NCBI RefSeq assembly: GCF_004571065.1
Contig: NZ_SPQN01000009.1
Coordinates: 1-64,000 of the forward strand
DNA length: 64,000 bases
Source of the DNA: Geodermatophilus sp. DF01-2
GTDB taxonomy: Bacteria > Actinomycetota > Actinomycetes > Mycobacteriales > Geodermatophilaceae
Direction of reading: 5' to 3'
The position numbers and the translations under genes were made by a program. Each line of letters starts with the position of its first letter. Position 1 is the stretch's first letter. Positions 56,331 through 64,000 of the stretch are shown piece by piece. Below the pieces are notes generated by a model. The model did no database searches. It had not been told where the DNA came from and was given only the letters and a program-made list of their open reading frames with translations.

Positions 56331-57030
56331 ACGCCAGCGCGTGCGCGACCACCGTGAGGTCGGCGACGAGGGCGTCGTAGGCGGCCGCGCGGGCGTCGTC
56401 GGGCGTGCGCAGGATGGCCGAGGGGTGCGTGGTGGCCAGCATCCAGGTCTGGTGCGGCGCGTCCTCGTCGTCGTCGGCCGGTGTGTCGTCGCCGGCCTCG
56501 GCGCGGGCCACGCCGGGCGGGGTCCAGGGCAGCAGCTGCCCGCGGTCCTTGGTGATCCGGAAGGACGGTGAGATCAGCGACTTGGCCGCGGTGGCGCCCA
56601 GGCAGACGACGACCTCCGGCTGCAGGACGGCGAACTCCGCCTCCAGCCACGGCCGGCAGGCCCGCAGGTGCTCGGGGCCGGGGGTCTGGTGCAGCCGCCG
56701 CTTGGGCGTGGGCGTGAAGCGGAAGTGCTTGACCGCATTGGTGATGTAGGCGTCGCGGCGCTCGATGCCGGCGTCGGTCAGCGCCCGGTCCAGCAACCGG
56801 CCGGCCGGACCGACGAACGGCTCGCCCCTGCGGTCCTCCTGGTCGCCGGGCTGCTCCCCGACGAACACGACGCGCGCGGTCTCCGGCCCCTCCCCGAAGA
56901 CGGTCTGGGTGGCCGGCTCCCACAGCTCGCAGGCCCGGCAGTTGGCCGCCGCCCCACGCAGGCCGTCCAGCCCGACCCCGGTCGGCGGCTGCGCCGGCAC
57001 GTTCTCCTGGCTCGTGTGCCGATCAGACAT
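56329..57030 (-). CDS. udgX: Uracil-DNA glycosylase UdgX type
   Basis: About 233 residues. GEQPGDQED is the UdgX version of motif A, and TPKRRLHQTP is the extra loop with the His that forms a covalent bond to DNA in UdgX (KRRIH in the mycobacterial enzyme; here Leu replaces Ile). An N-terminal Cys pair (CRACELW) and later Cys, for the Fe-S cluster, plus a C-terminal HPSAILR, complete the family. An acidic stretch GDDTPADDDEDAPHQ sits between the main domain and the last strand. It detects and tightly caps uracil sites. Confidence 0.9.
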   Translation of the reverse strand: MSDRHTSQENVPAQPPTGVGLDGLRGAAANCRACELWEPATQTVFGEGPETARVVFVGEQPGDQEDRRGEPFVGPAGRLLDRALTDAGIERRDAYITNAVKHFRFTPTPKRRLHQTPGPEHLRACRPWLEAEFAVLQPEVVVCLGATAAKSLISPSFRITKDRGQLLPWTPPGVARAEAGDDTPADDDEDAPHQTWMLATTHPSAILRTPDDARAAAYDALVADLTVVAHALA

Positions 57031-57109
57031 GGCTCGATCAGACCGCAGATGTGCCCGCGCCGCAGGGCAGACTGTCGCGGCCCGCCCGCCGACTGCGAGG
57101 AGGCCTGCG

Positions 57110-57820
57110 TTGCGCACCGTCCACCTGATCGGCGGGGGCTGGGACCCGTCCGCGACCGCCGCCGTGTACGGGCCCTTCCTCGAGGCCGCGGGCACCGGGC
57201 CCGGCGTCGCCACGCTGGTGCTCGACGAGGGCGACGGCGAAGCGCAGTTCGGCCGGTGGGCCGAGGTCCTGCGGCGCACGGCGCCGTGCGAGCCGGTCCC
57301 GGTGCTGGTGCCGCTGGGCGGGCGGCTCGACGTGGCCGCCCTCGGCGACGCCGACGCCCTGCTGGTCTGCGGTGGGCTCACCCCGGCCTACGCCGAGGCG
57401 CTGGCGCCGGTCGCCGGGGAGCTGCGCTCGTGGCTGTCCTCGGGGGAGCGGCCCTACGCCGGGTTCTCCGCCGGGGCGGCCGTGGCCGCCGGACGGGCCG
57501 TCGTCGGCGGGTGGCGGGCGGGCGGCGTCCGGGTCTGCCCGGAGGACGCCGCCGAGGACCTCGACGAGGTGGCCGTCGTCGGCAGCCTGGGCCTGGTGCC
57601 GTGGACGGTCGACGTGCACTGCGCGCAGTGGGGGACCCTGCCGCGGCTGCTCACCGCCGTGGCCGGCGGAGGGCGGGGGCTGGCGCTCGACGAGGACACC
57701 GCCGTCCACCTGGACGCCGACGGCGCGCGGGTCGCCGGGCACGGGACGGCCTGGCTGGTGGACGGCGGCGGCCCGGCCGCGACGGTGGCCGCGCTGCGGG
57801 GCGGGGCCCGCCTGCCCTGA
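57110..57820 (+). CDS. Peptidase S51-like (class I glutamine amidotransferase fold) hydrolase, TTG start
   Basis: About 236 residues. The serine nucleophile motif GFSAGAAVAAGRAVVGG lies near residue 122. RTVHLIGGGWDPSA starts the fold, DALLVCGGLTPAYAEAL precedes it, and DVHCAQWG may hold the His. Relatives are dipeptidase E and cyanophycinase. No cyanophycin genes are near, so a different peptide substrate is more likely. TTG 57110 is preceded by GAGGAGG (57097-57103) at good spacing; no ATG or GTG fits better. Confidence 0.78.
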   Translation: MRTVHLIGGGWDPSATAAVYGPFLEAAGTGPGVATLVLDEGDGEAQFGRWAEVLRRTAPCEPVPVLVPLGGRLDVAALGDADALLVCGGLTPAYAEALAPVAGELRSWLSSGERPYAGFSAGAAVAAGRAVVGGWRAGGVRVCPEDAAEDLDEVAVVGSLGLVPWTVDVHCAQWGTLPRLLTAVAGGGRGLALDEDTAVHLDADGARVAGHGTAWLVDGGGPAATVAALRGGARLP

Positions 57821-57874
57821 CCGGCGCCCGATACCGTCGGCCCCGGTCCAGGTCCACGTCCGGGGGGAGCGCGC

Positions 57875-58786
57875 GTGCTGGAGTTCGACGGGCTGCACAA
57901 GAGCTACGGCAGCAACCGGGTCCTGGACGGCGTCTCGTTCACCGTCGCCCCGGGGTCGATGTTCGGTTTCTGCGGGTCGAACGGGGCCGGCAAGACGACG
58001 ACGATGCGGATCGCGATGGGTCTGGCCCACGCCGATGCCGGCGAGGTGCGCTGGCGGGGCCGTCCGCTGGACCAGGCGCTCCGCCGCCGGATCGGCTACA
58101 TGCCCGAGGAGCGCGGCCTCTATCCGAAGATGCGGGTCGGCGAGCAGCTGGCCTACTTCGCCCGGCTGCACGGGCTCGACGCCGGCGCGGCCGCCCACGC
58201 CGCCGAGCACTGGGCCGACCGGCTCGGCCTGGGTGAGCGCCGCGGCGACCAGGTGGAGAAGCTGTCGCTGGGCAACCAGCAGCGGGTCCAGCTGGCCGCG
58301 GCCCTGGTCAGCCGGCCGGAGGTGCTCATCCTCGACGAGCCGTTCTCCGGTCTGGATCCGGTCGGCGTCGACGCGCTGGCCGAGGCGCTGCTCGAACAGG
58401 TGCGCGGCGGCGTGCCGGTCGTCTTCTCCAGCCACCAGCTCGACCTGGTGGAGCGGCTCTGCGACTCCGTCGGCATCCTGGCCCGGGGCGCCATGGTCGC
58501 CACCGGACCGGTCGCCGAGCTGCGCCGTCGCGAGGCCGGCCGGGTGCTGCGGGTCGTCGTCCCGGACGCACCGCCGGGCTGGGCCGCCGCGCTCCCCGGC
58601 GTGCGGGTGGTGTCCGAGCGGGCCGGTGACACGCTGCTCGAGCTCGACGCCGGCACCGACGACCAGACGGTGCTCGCCGCGGCGCTGCGCACCGGCCGGG
58701 TCACCCACTTCGCCTGGCGCGAGCCGACCCTCGTCGAGCTGTTCCGCGAGGCGGTCGCCGAGCCGGCCGGGGAGGTCGCCGCATGA
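57875..58786 (+). CDS. ABC transporter ATPase, NatA-like
   Basis: 303 residues. Walker A is GSNGAGKTTTMR, the signature LSLGNQQRVQLAAAL (LSxGxxQ), Walker B LILDEPFSGLD and the H-loop SSHQLDLV. A C-terminal DUF4162-like region completes it. It powers the following NatB-like permease; the exported substrate may be sodium, a drug or a peptide. Its end overlaps the permease start by ATGA. GTG 57875 has GGGGGGAG upstream. Confidence 0.92.
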   Translation: MLEFDGLHKSYGSNRVLDGVSFTVAPGSMFGFCGSNGAGKTTTMRIAMGLAHADAGEVRWRGRPLDQALRRRIGYMPEERGLYPKMRVGEQLAYFARLHGLDAGAAAHAAEHWADRLGLGERRGDQVEKLSLGNQQRVQLAAALVSRPEVLILDEPFSGLDPVGVDALAEALLEQVRGGVPVVFSSHQLDLVERLCDSVGILARGAMVATGPVAELRRREAGRVLRVVVPDAPPGWAAALPGVRVVSERAGDTLLELDAGTDDQTVLAAALRTGRVTHFAWREPTLVELFREAVAEPAGEVAA

Positions 58787-59973
58787 CGTCGTCCGAGCCC
58801 CGCACCCCGGGCAGCGCCGGGCTGGTCCGGCTGGTCGCCGCGCGGGAGGTCTCCAGCCGCATCCGCGACAAGAACTTCGTCATCAGCTCGGTCGTCATCA
58901 TCGTGCTGCTGCTGGGCGCCATGGCCTTCCAGGTGGCGGTCAACTCCGGAAGCGACGCGAGCCGGCTGGGCCTCGTGGGCGGCGACGGCCGGCTCGGGCC
59001 CGCCGTCGAGGCGCAGGCCGAGGCGGTGGGCGTCGACGTCGAGGTCGTCGACTACGCCGACGAGGCCGCGGCGCGGGCCGCGGTCCGAGCCGAGGAGGTC
59101 GACGCGGCGCTCCTGGGCCGCGCCGGCCGCGGCCCCGAGCTGCTGGTCATCGACCGCGATCCGACCCTGGAGGCCGTCGTCGACGGCGCGGTCAGCGGGC
59201 TGGCCATCTCCGACCGTCTGCTGGAGGCCGGCGTCGACCTCCAGTCCCTCCCCGAGGTGGCGGTCACGCCGCTCGACGGGGCGGCGGACGACGGCCAGCA
59301 GGTGGTCGTCGCGGTGATCGGCGTCGTCGTCCTCTACGGCCTGCTCATCCTGTTCGCCCAGTTCGTGGCCCAGGGCGTCGTGGAGGAGAAGTCCAGCCGG
59401 GTGGTGGAGCTGCTGCTGGCCACCATGCGGCCGTGGCAGCTGCTCGCCGGCAAGATCCTCGGCCTCGGCCTGCTGGGCCTCGGCCAGATCGTGGTCATCG
59501 GCGTGGTGGGAGTGGCCGCGGCGCTAGCCCTCGACGTGGTCGACGTGCCGGGGGAGGTCATCGGCACCGTGGCCACGGTCGTCGCCTGGTTCGTCCTCGG
59601 CTACGCCTTCTACGCCTCCGTCTTCGCCGTCGCGGCGTCGCTGGTCAGCCGGCAGGAGGACCTCGGCAGCGTGCTCATGCCGGCGTCGATGGTGCTGATC
59701 GTCGCGTTCATCGTGGCCGTCCAGGCGGCCGGCGACCCCGCGGGCACGCTCGCCACGGTGACCTCCTTCGTCCCCGGCATGTCGCCGCTGGTGATGCCGG
59801 TCCGGCAGGCGGCCGGGGAGGCCGTGGGCTGGGAGGTGGCGCTGGCCGTCGTCCTCATGCTGGTGGCGATCGCGCTCGTCGTCCGCCTCGGCGGGCGGGT
59901 CTACGCCGGCGCCCTCCTGCGCACGAGCGGGAAGACCAAGCTGCGCGAGGCACTGCGGGCCGAGCGCGCCTGA
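58783..59973 (+). CDS. ABC transporter permease, NatB-like
   Basis: 396 residues. Helix 1 near residues 30-50 is followed by a large extracytoplasmic domain (about 55-170) and then five C-terminal helices (VVVAVIGVVVLYGLLILFAQ, VEEKSSRVVELLLATM and others). ATGA overlap with the ATPase shows a two-gene exporter. It resembles the NatB or YhaP group. The gene ends at repeat copy C. Confidence 0.9.
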   Translation: MTSSEPRTPGSAGLVRLVAAREVSSRIRDKNFVISSVVIIVLLLGAMAFQVAVNSGSDASRLGLVGGDGRLGPAVEAQAEAVGVDVEVVDYADEAAARAAVRAEEVDAALLGRAGRGPELLVIDRDPTLEAVVDGAVSGLAISDRLLEAGVDLQSLPEVAVTPLDGAADDGQQVVVAVIGVVVLYGLLILFAQFVAQGVVEEKSSRVVELLLATMRPWQLLAGKILGLGLLGLGQIVVIGVVGVAAALALDVVDVPGEVIGTVATVVAWFVLGYAFYASVFAVAASLVSRQEDLGSVLMPASMVLIVAFIVAVQAAGDPAGTLATVTSFVPGMSPLVMPVRQAAGEAVGWEVALAVVLMLVAIALVVRLGGRVYAGALLRTSGKTKLREALRAERA

Positions 59974-60118
59974 GGAAGGACCTCCCTGCCCCCGATCGGC
60001 CCCCTCCCGGGCACCGCCGCCGGCCCCGTCCAGAGGCTCATGCCGAGCTTGCGAGGGATGAGGAGGACGGGGTCCTTCAACGGTGGGGAGGAGGGGTTCC
60101 TTCCACCTGCAGGGAGGC
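59974..60118. repeat. Stop-anchored intergenic repeat, family 1, copy C
   Basis: Starts TGA-GGA-AGGACCTCCCTGCC at the permease stop, same layout as copy B in the plus direction. CCCCGTCC (60024-60031) pairs with GGACGGGG (60065-60072) around CGAGCTTGCGAG, and the outer CCTCCCTGC pairs with GCAGGGAGG near 60110-60117. Confidence 0.75.
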
Positions 60119-60186
60119 CGGCGAGATCGCCGATCTCGCCGACCGCGACCGGGTTGGGTGCCGTGGAGCCCGGGTAGCGCGGCGGC

Positions 60187-61167
60187 ATGGGCATGCAGCT
60201 GGGCTACACGATGATGACCGAGCAGGCCGGGCCGAAGGACCTGGTCGGCCACGTGGTGGGCGCGGAGGAGGCGGGTTTCGACTTCGCGGTCAGCAGCGAC
60301 CACTTCTTCCCGTGGCTGGACGAGATGGGCCATTCGCCCAACGCCTGGGTCACCCTGGGGGCCGCCGCCCAGGCCACCAGCCGCATCGACCTGATGACCT
60401 ACGTGACCTGTCCGATCATCCGCTACCGCCCGGCCGTGGTGGCCCAGCAGGCGGCCACTCTGCAGCTGCTCGCCGACGGGCGCTTCACCCTGGGCCTGGG
60501 CGCCGGGGAGAACCTCAACGAGCACGTGGTCGGGGAGGGCTGGCCGCCGGTCGCCGTCCGCCACGAGATGTTCGCCGAGGCGGTGCAGATCATCCGCGAG
60601 CTGCTGACCTCCGACGGCTACACCACCTTCCACGGCGAGTACTACGACGTCGACGGCGGGAGGATCTGGGACCGCCCCGAGGGCGGGGTGCCGATCGGCG
60701 TCGCCGTGTCGGGCGAGAAGTCGGTCCAGCTGGCCGGTGAATACGCCGACGTCCTGATCGCCACCGAGCCGCAGGCCGAGCTCCTCGAGGGCTTCGACGC
60801 CGCCGGCGGTGCCGGCAAGCCCCGGGTGGGCCAGATGCCGATCTGCTACGACACCGACCGCGACGCCGCGGTGAAGCGGGCGCACTCCCTGTTCCGCTGG
60901 TTCGGGCTGGGCTGGAAGGTCAACGCCGACCTGCCGGGGACGGCGGGCTTCGAGGCGGCCAGCCAGTTCGTCCGCGAGGAGGACGTCGCCGGGAGCATCC
61001 CCTGCGGGGACGACGTCGACGCGGTGATCGAGGCCGCCAAGGCCTACGCCGACGCCGGCTTCACCCACCTGGCGCTGGTGCAGATCGGCGGGGACCAGCA
61101 GCGGCCGTACCTCGGGTGGAGCCAGGAGTCCCTGATGCCGGCCTGGCGGGAGGCGTTCGGCGGCTGA
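60187..61167 (+). CDS. F420-dependent LLM-class oxidoreductase
   Basis: 326 residues, luciferase-like TIM barrel. LGYTMMTEQAGPKDLVGHVV starts the fold, FDFAVSSDHFFPW is the cofactor-side loop, TYVTCPIIRYRPAVVAQQ and LGLGAGENLNEHVVG the central part. This resembles FGD-like or TIGR03557-type enzymes that use coenzyme F420 for hydride transfer. The substrate may be glucose-6-phosphate or another alcohol. Repeat copy C lies between it and the ABC exporter, so it is probably transcribed separately. Confidence 0.87.
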   Translation: MGMQLGYTMMTEQAGPKDLVGHVVGAEEAGFDFAVSSDHFFPWLDEMGHSPNAWVTLGAAAQATSRIDLMTYVTCPIIRYRPAVVAQQAATLQLLADGRFTLGLGAGENLNEHVVGEGWPPVAVRHEMFAEAVQIIRELLTSDGYTTFHGEYYDVDGGRIWDRPEGGVPIGVAVSGEKSVQLAGEYADVLIATEPQAELLEGFDAAGGAGKPRVGQMPICYDTDRDAAVKRAHSLFRWFGLGWKVNADLPGTAGFEAASQFVREEDVAGSIPCGDDVDAVIEAAKAYADAGFTHLALVQIGGDQQRPYLGWSQESLMPAWREAFGG

Positions 61168-61351
61168 GGACGGCCGAGATCGCATCGCAGCGACCGCGGA
61201 GGCGACGACGACGTCGGCCAGGAGCGGACCGAGGCGCGGAGTCGGCCCATGGAAACGGCTGACCACCGCCGGGTGACGCACACCGCCTCCGACGGGTGAG
61301 ACCGCCCGGCGGGGGGACGACGGCGTGCCCGCCCGCGGTGATGATCGCCCC

Positions 61352-62209
61352 ATGCGGGAGGACCTCGACGGGCGCCTCCGGCGGCTGCGCGCCTGCCGGG
61401 ACGCCGACGCCGTCATCGAGCTGGGCTGCGACCTGGCCGATGCCGGGCGTGGCCAGGACGCCGAGCGTTGCTTCCGCTGGGCGGCCGAGCTGGGGGACTC
61501 GCTCGGCTGGTTCAACCTGGGCAACTCCCTGGCCGCGCGGGGCCGCGTCGAGGAGGCGGTGGCCGCCTACGAGCAGGCGCTGGCCGGCGGCGAGCGCGAC
61601 GCGTGGGTGAACCTCGGGCTGGTGCTCGAGGAGCTCGGTGACCTCGCCGGCGCGATGCGGGCCTACCGCGGCGCCGGCGCGGCCGGCGACACCCAGGGGG
61701 GACTGCAGCTGGCGTTCCTGCTCAACGAGCAGGGCGAACACGAACAGGCCCTGGCCGTGGCGGCCGAGCTGGCCACGGCGGGGGACGACGCCGCCGCCGC
61801 CGTGGCCGCCTGCTGGCGGTGGGCCGCCTCGCACGACCCGGCCCTCGAGGTGGACCTGCGCGCCGGGGCCGACCGCTTCCCCGGCGCCCGCGTGGCGCTG
61901 GCCGCACTGCTGCGCTGCACCGGCCGGGCCGGGGAGGCGCGGTTCGTCCTCGAGCGCGGCGCGAAGCTGGGCGAGGCGCAGGCCTGGCTGCCGCTGGGCA
62001 ACTTCTACGCTGAGGACCTGCGCGACGTCGAGGCGGCCGAGGAGGCCTACCGGGCGGGCATCGCCGCCGGGGACACCTACTGCCACCACAACCTGGCCGT
62101 GCTGCTGGCCGACCGCGGCGACCTGGACGGCGCGGTGGAGCACTTCCGGCTCGGCGCGGCCGACGGTGACGACCTGGCCGCGCGAGCGCTGCGCGAGCTC
62201 GGCGGCTGA
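61352..62209 (+). CDS. Tetratricopeptide/Sel1-like repeat protein
   Basis: About 285 residues made of helical repeats. Clear units include LGWFNLGNSLAARGRVEEAVAAYEQAL, AWVNLGLVLEELGDLAGAMRAYRGAG and NLAVLLADRGDLDGAVEHFRLGA. It probably works as a protein-protein scaffold; the partner is unknown. ATG 61352 was preferred over GTG 61325 because it starts at the first repeat region. Stop and next repeat are shared with copy E. Confidence 0.83.
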   Translation: MREDLDGRLRRLRACRDADAVIELGCDLADAGRGQDAERCFRWAAELGDSLGWFNLGNSLAARGRVEEAVAAYEQALAGGERDAWVNLGLVLEELGDLAGAMRAYRGAGAAGDTQGGLQLAFLLNEQGEHEQALAVAAELATAGDDAAAAVAACWRWAASHDPALEVDLRAGADRFPGARVALAALLRCTGRAGEARFVLERGAKLGEAQAWLPLGNFYAEDLRDVEAAEEAYRAGIAAGDTYCHHNLAVLLADRGDLDGAVEHFRLGAADGDDLAARALRELGG

Positions 62210-62280
62210 GAAAGGACCACCCTCCTCCCCACGCCTCGCCAGCTCGGCGCGGGCCCCTGGAGGGTGGCCGTTCCAGGCTC
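62210..62280. repeat. Stop-anchored intergenic repeat, family 1, copy E
   Basis: Starts TGA-GAA-AGGACC at the TPR stop. CACCCTCC pairs with GGAGGGTG; the middle has GCCTCGCCAGCTCGGCGCGGG and GGCCGTTCCAG as in copy D. It lies between convergent genes. Confidence 0.7.
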
Positions 62281-63210
62281 TCACCGCTGGCGCAGTCCCT
62301 CCAGTGGGCCGCGGTAGGGGTTGGCCGGCGGGCCGGTCACCCCCGGCCGGGCGGTGAACAGCCGGCCGGCGTCGGGCTGGGCGGCCCGCGCGGCGTCGTC
62401 CATCCCCTCCGCGGACGTGCTGACCACCAGCAGGTCGCCGCCCGGCCCGGCGAAGGCGCAGCTCGACGTCTGCGCCACCGGGACCTCGACGACGGCGAGC
62501 AGCTCCCCGTCCGGCGACCACCGCCGCACCTGCCCACCGCCCCACAGCGCCGTCCAGAGGCAGCCCTCGTCGTCGACGGTGAGCCCGTCGGCGACGCCGT
62601 CCGCGCCGTCGAACTCGAGCAGCACCCGGCCGGCGCCGAACGTCCCGGCCGAGAGGTCGTAGTCGAAGGCGTGCACGACCCCCGGGCCCGAGTCGGCGAG
62701 GTAGACGGTGCGCCCGTCCGGTGACCAGTCGATCCCGTTGGAGATCGTCAGCCCGTCGAGCACGGTCGTCACGGTGCCGTCGAGGTCGAGGCGGTAGAGA
62801 GCGCCGGCGCCGGGCCGCTGGTCGAAGGCCATCGTCCCGGCGAAGAACCGCCCGGCGCGGTCGCAGGCGCCGTCGTTCATCCGCGTGCCGCCGTCGGCCT
62901 CGGTGCCGCCCTCGCCGGCGAGATCGACCAGCACCCGGGCGGTGCCGTCGGTGGCCAGGGAGGTGAAGCCGCCGTCCGCGGCGAGCAGCCACCCGCCGTC
63001 CGCCGCCGGGACGACGGCGCCGACCGTGCCCCCGCCGCGGTGGGTGGCGGTCTCGGTGAGGATGCCGTCGCCGGCGACCGCGGCCCGCCGCACCTGCCCT
63101 GCGGCGATGTCCACCCACAGCAGCTCGCCGCGGGCGGCGTCCCAGGTGGGACCCTCGCCGTGCTGGGCGGCGGCGAGGCCGGGAACGGGGGTGGCGGGGA
63201 GTCGGAGCAC
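62281..63210 (-). CDS. SMP-30/gluconolactonase-like beta-propeller protein
   Basis: About 309 residues, six-bladed propeller. GEGPTWDAARGELLWVDI carries the metal Glu, and TRMNDGACDRAGRFFAGTM, LTISNGIDWSPDGRTVYLAD and TVDDEGCLWTALW hold the further Asn/Asp metal ligands. Members hydrolyse sugar lactones, such as gluconolactone, with a divalent metal. The actual lactone is unknown. The start GTG 63210 leaves a divergent gap of about 125 nt to ppc. Confidence 0.87.
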   Translation of the reverse strand: MLRLPATPVPGLAAAQHGEGPTWDAARGELLWVDIAAGQVRRAAVAGDGILTETATHRGGGTVGAVVPAADGGWLLAADGGFTSLATDGTARVLVDLAGEGGTEADGGTRMNDGACDRAGRFFAGTMAFDQRPGAGALYRLDLDGTVTTVLDGLTISNGIDWSPDGRTVYLADSGPGVVHAFDYDLSAGTFGAGRVLLEFDGADGVADGLTVDDEGCLWTALWGGGQVRRWSPDGELLAVVEVPVAQTSSCAFAGPGGDLLVVSTSAEGMDDAARAAQPDAGRLFTARPGVTGPPANPYRGPLEGLRQR

Positions 63211-63334
63211 GCCTGCATCGTCCCGGCGCGGCGGGCCCGGTGCGCGCCGAGCAGCCCACCGGGAGGTGCCTGTCCCGTGCGAAAGGCACCTCCCGGGGCG
63301 CGCACGTGGCATCCGGACGGTCGATACTCGCCAG

Positions 63335-64000
63335 GTGTCCGAAGCCACCGTCGACGTCGCCGACCTGCGCCACCACGGGGGAGCCGAGGGGGACGGCGCC
63401 GACGCCCCGCTGCGCGAGGACATCCGGCTGCTCGGCCGGGTCCTCGGGAAGGTGATCGGCGAGCAGTCCGGGGACGACGTCCTCGACCTCGTGGAGTCCA
63501 CCCGCGTGGAGGCGTTCCGGGTGCGCCGCTCGGAGGTCGACCGCACCCAGATCGCGGCCCGGCTCGGCGACCTCGACGTCCGCGCGGCCAACCACGTCAT
63601 CCGGGCGTTCAGCCACTTCTCGCTGCTGGCCAACCTCGCCGAGGACATCCACCACGAGCGCCGCCGCCGCTTCCACCGACTCGAGGGCTCCCCGCCCCAG
63701 AAGGGCAGCCTGGCCGCCACCTTCGACCTGCTCGACGCCGAGCACCTCGATCCCGACGTCGTCGGCCGGGAACTGTCCGGGGCGCTGGTGTGCCCGGTCG
63801 TGACCGCGCACCCGACCGAGGTGCGCCGCCGGACGGTCTTCCGCGTCCAGCGGCAGGTCACCGAGCTGATCCGCCGGCGCGACCGCTCCGCCCCCGGGGA
63901 GGTCGACGACCCGGCGTGGTCGGCGGAGCTGGAGCGGGCGGTGCTCACCCTGTGGCAGACCGCGCTGCTGCGGCTGTCCCGGCTGCGGCTGGCCGACGAG
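63335..64000 (+). CDS. ppc: Phosphoenolpyruvate carboxylase, 5' part only
   Basis: 222 codons are present; the frame is open at the window end. LREDIRLLGRVLGKVIGEQSG at the N-terminus and VTAHPTEVRRRTV (catalytic His) identify the enzyme, which adds bicarbonate to phosphoenolpyruvate to give oxaloacetate, feeding citrate synthase. A GATACT -10-like box ends 6 nt before GTG 63335, so a leaderless mRNA is possible. Confidence 0.93.
   Translation, partial: MSEATVDVADLRHHGGAEGDGADAPLREDIRLLGRVLGKVIGEQSGDDVLDLVESTRVEAFRVRRSEVDRTQIAARLGDLDVRAANHVIRAFSHFSLLANLAEDIHHERRRRFHRLEGSPPQKGSLAATFDLLDAEHLDPDVVGRELSGALVCPVVTAHPTEVRRRTVFRVQRQVTELIRRRDRSAPGEVDDPAWSAELERAVLTLWQTALLRLSRLRLADE

Noticed and set aside
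54419..56923. An 834-codon minus-strand frame under pdxH and the MFS gene
   Set aside because: Antisense shadow, repetitive Arg/Gly/His composition.
61061..63811. A 916-codon minus-strand frame covering the TPR, SMP-30 and ppc region
   Set aside because: Shadow frame; the SMP-30 protein in another frame has clear propeller motifs.

Overview
The window is about 74% G+C. It has frequent GTG starts, start/stop overlaps (ATGA, GTGA), TAnnnT-type -10 boxes and several actinobacterial hallmark genes: SepH, DUF3027, DUF2530, DUF4031, an F420-dependent oxidoreductase, an XPB-type helicase with its helicase-associated partner, and UdgX. This points to a chromosomal segment of a high-GC Actinomycetota; the overall style suggests Geodermatophilaceae (Blastococcus, Geodermatophilus or Modestobacter), which is an inference. 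No tRNA, rRNA, CRISPR array, prophage or intact insertion sequence was seen.

Layout. 1-4.4 kb: a LytR_C envelope protein, then an unusual secreted-hydrolase/ABC-ATPase fusion with its permease. 4.4-7.3 kb: a HAD phosphatase, a SAM riboswitch-controlled thrC, and a cold-shock gene. 7.4-11.3 kb: groEL under two CIRCE boxes, a VOC protein, and zwf. 11.5-18.8 kb: a secreted fibronectin-III protein, DUF72, an acidic repeat protein, an oxidoreductase, DUF4031, an HD hydrolase and an M20 peptidase. 19-26.2 kb: an MHS-type transporter, a degraded LuxR/acetyltransferase chimera, DUF6458, a DEAD/DEAH helicase, a PLP aminotransferase and a Phd/PIN toxin-antitoxin pair. 26.4-43 kb and 48.8-54.9 kb: core genes whose order, as far as I recall it, resembles the M. 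tuberculosis Rv0861c-Rv0889c region (XPB helicase, its partner, a csp, lipoprotein, MFS, DUF3027, DUF2530, MarR, SpoU methyltransferase, SepH, serC, citrate synthase), interrupted by accessory genes such as a Tat-exported heme peroxidase, an aldo/keto reductase and a second MHS transporter. 55-64 kb: an MFS exporter, UdgX, an S51-like peptidase, a NatA/NatB-type ABC exporter, an LLM oxidoreductase, a TPR protein, an SMP-30 protein and the 5' part of ppc.

The most novel signal lies in the gaps between genes. At least three families of intergenic hairpin repeats are anchored directly on stop codons. Family 1 has six copies and always shows TGA, three bases, then AGGACC. Family 2 has two 45-nt copies, each lying exactly between the stop codons of two convergent genes, with paired base changes. 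Family 3 is a single locus with two direct copies and one inverted copy of one sequence. They look like mobile or conserved bidirectional terminator cassettes. Other points of interest are a hydrolase-ABC fusion, tandem CIRCE operators, a three-part gene-decay chimera, and a 2H phosphoesterase that seems to start at CTG inside a CTGA overlap.
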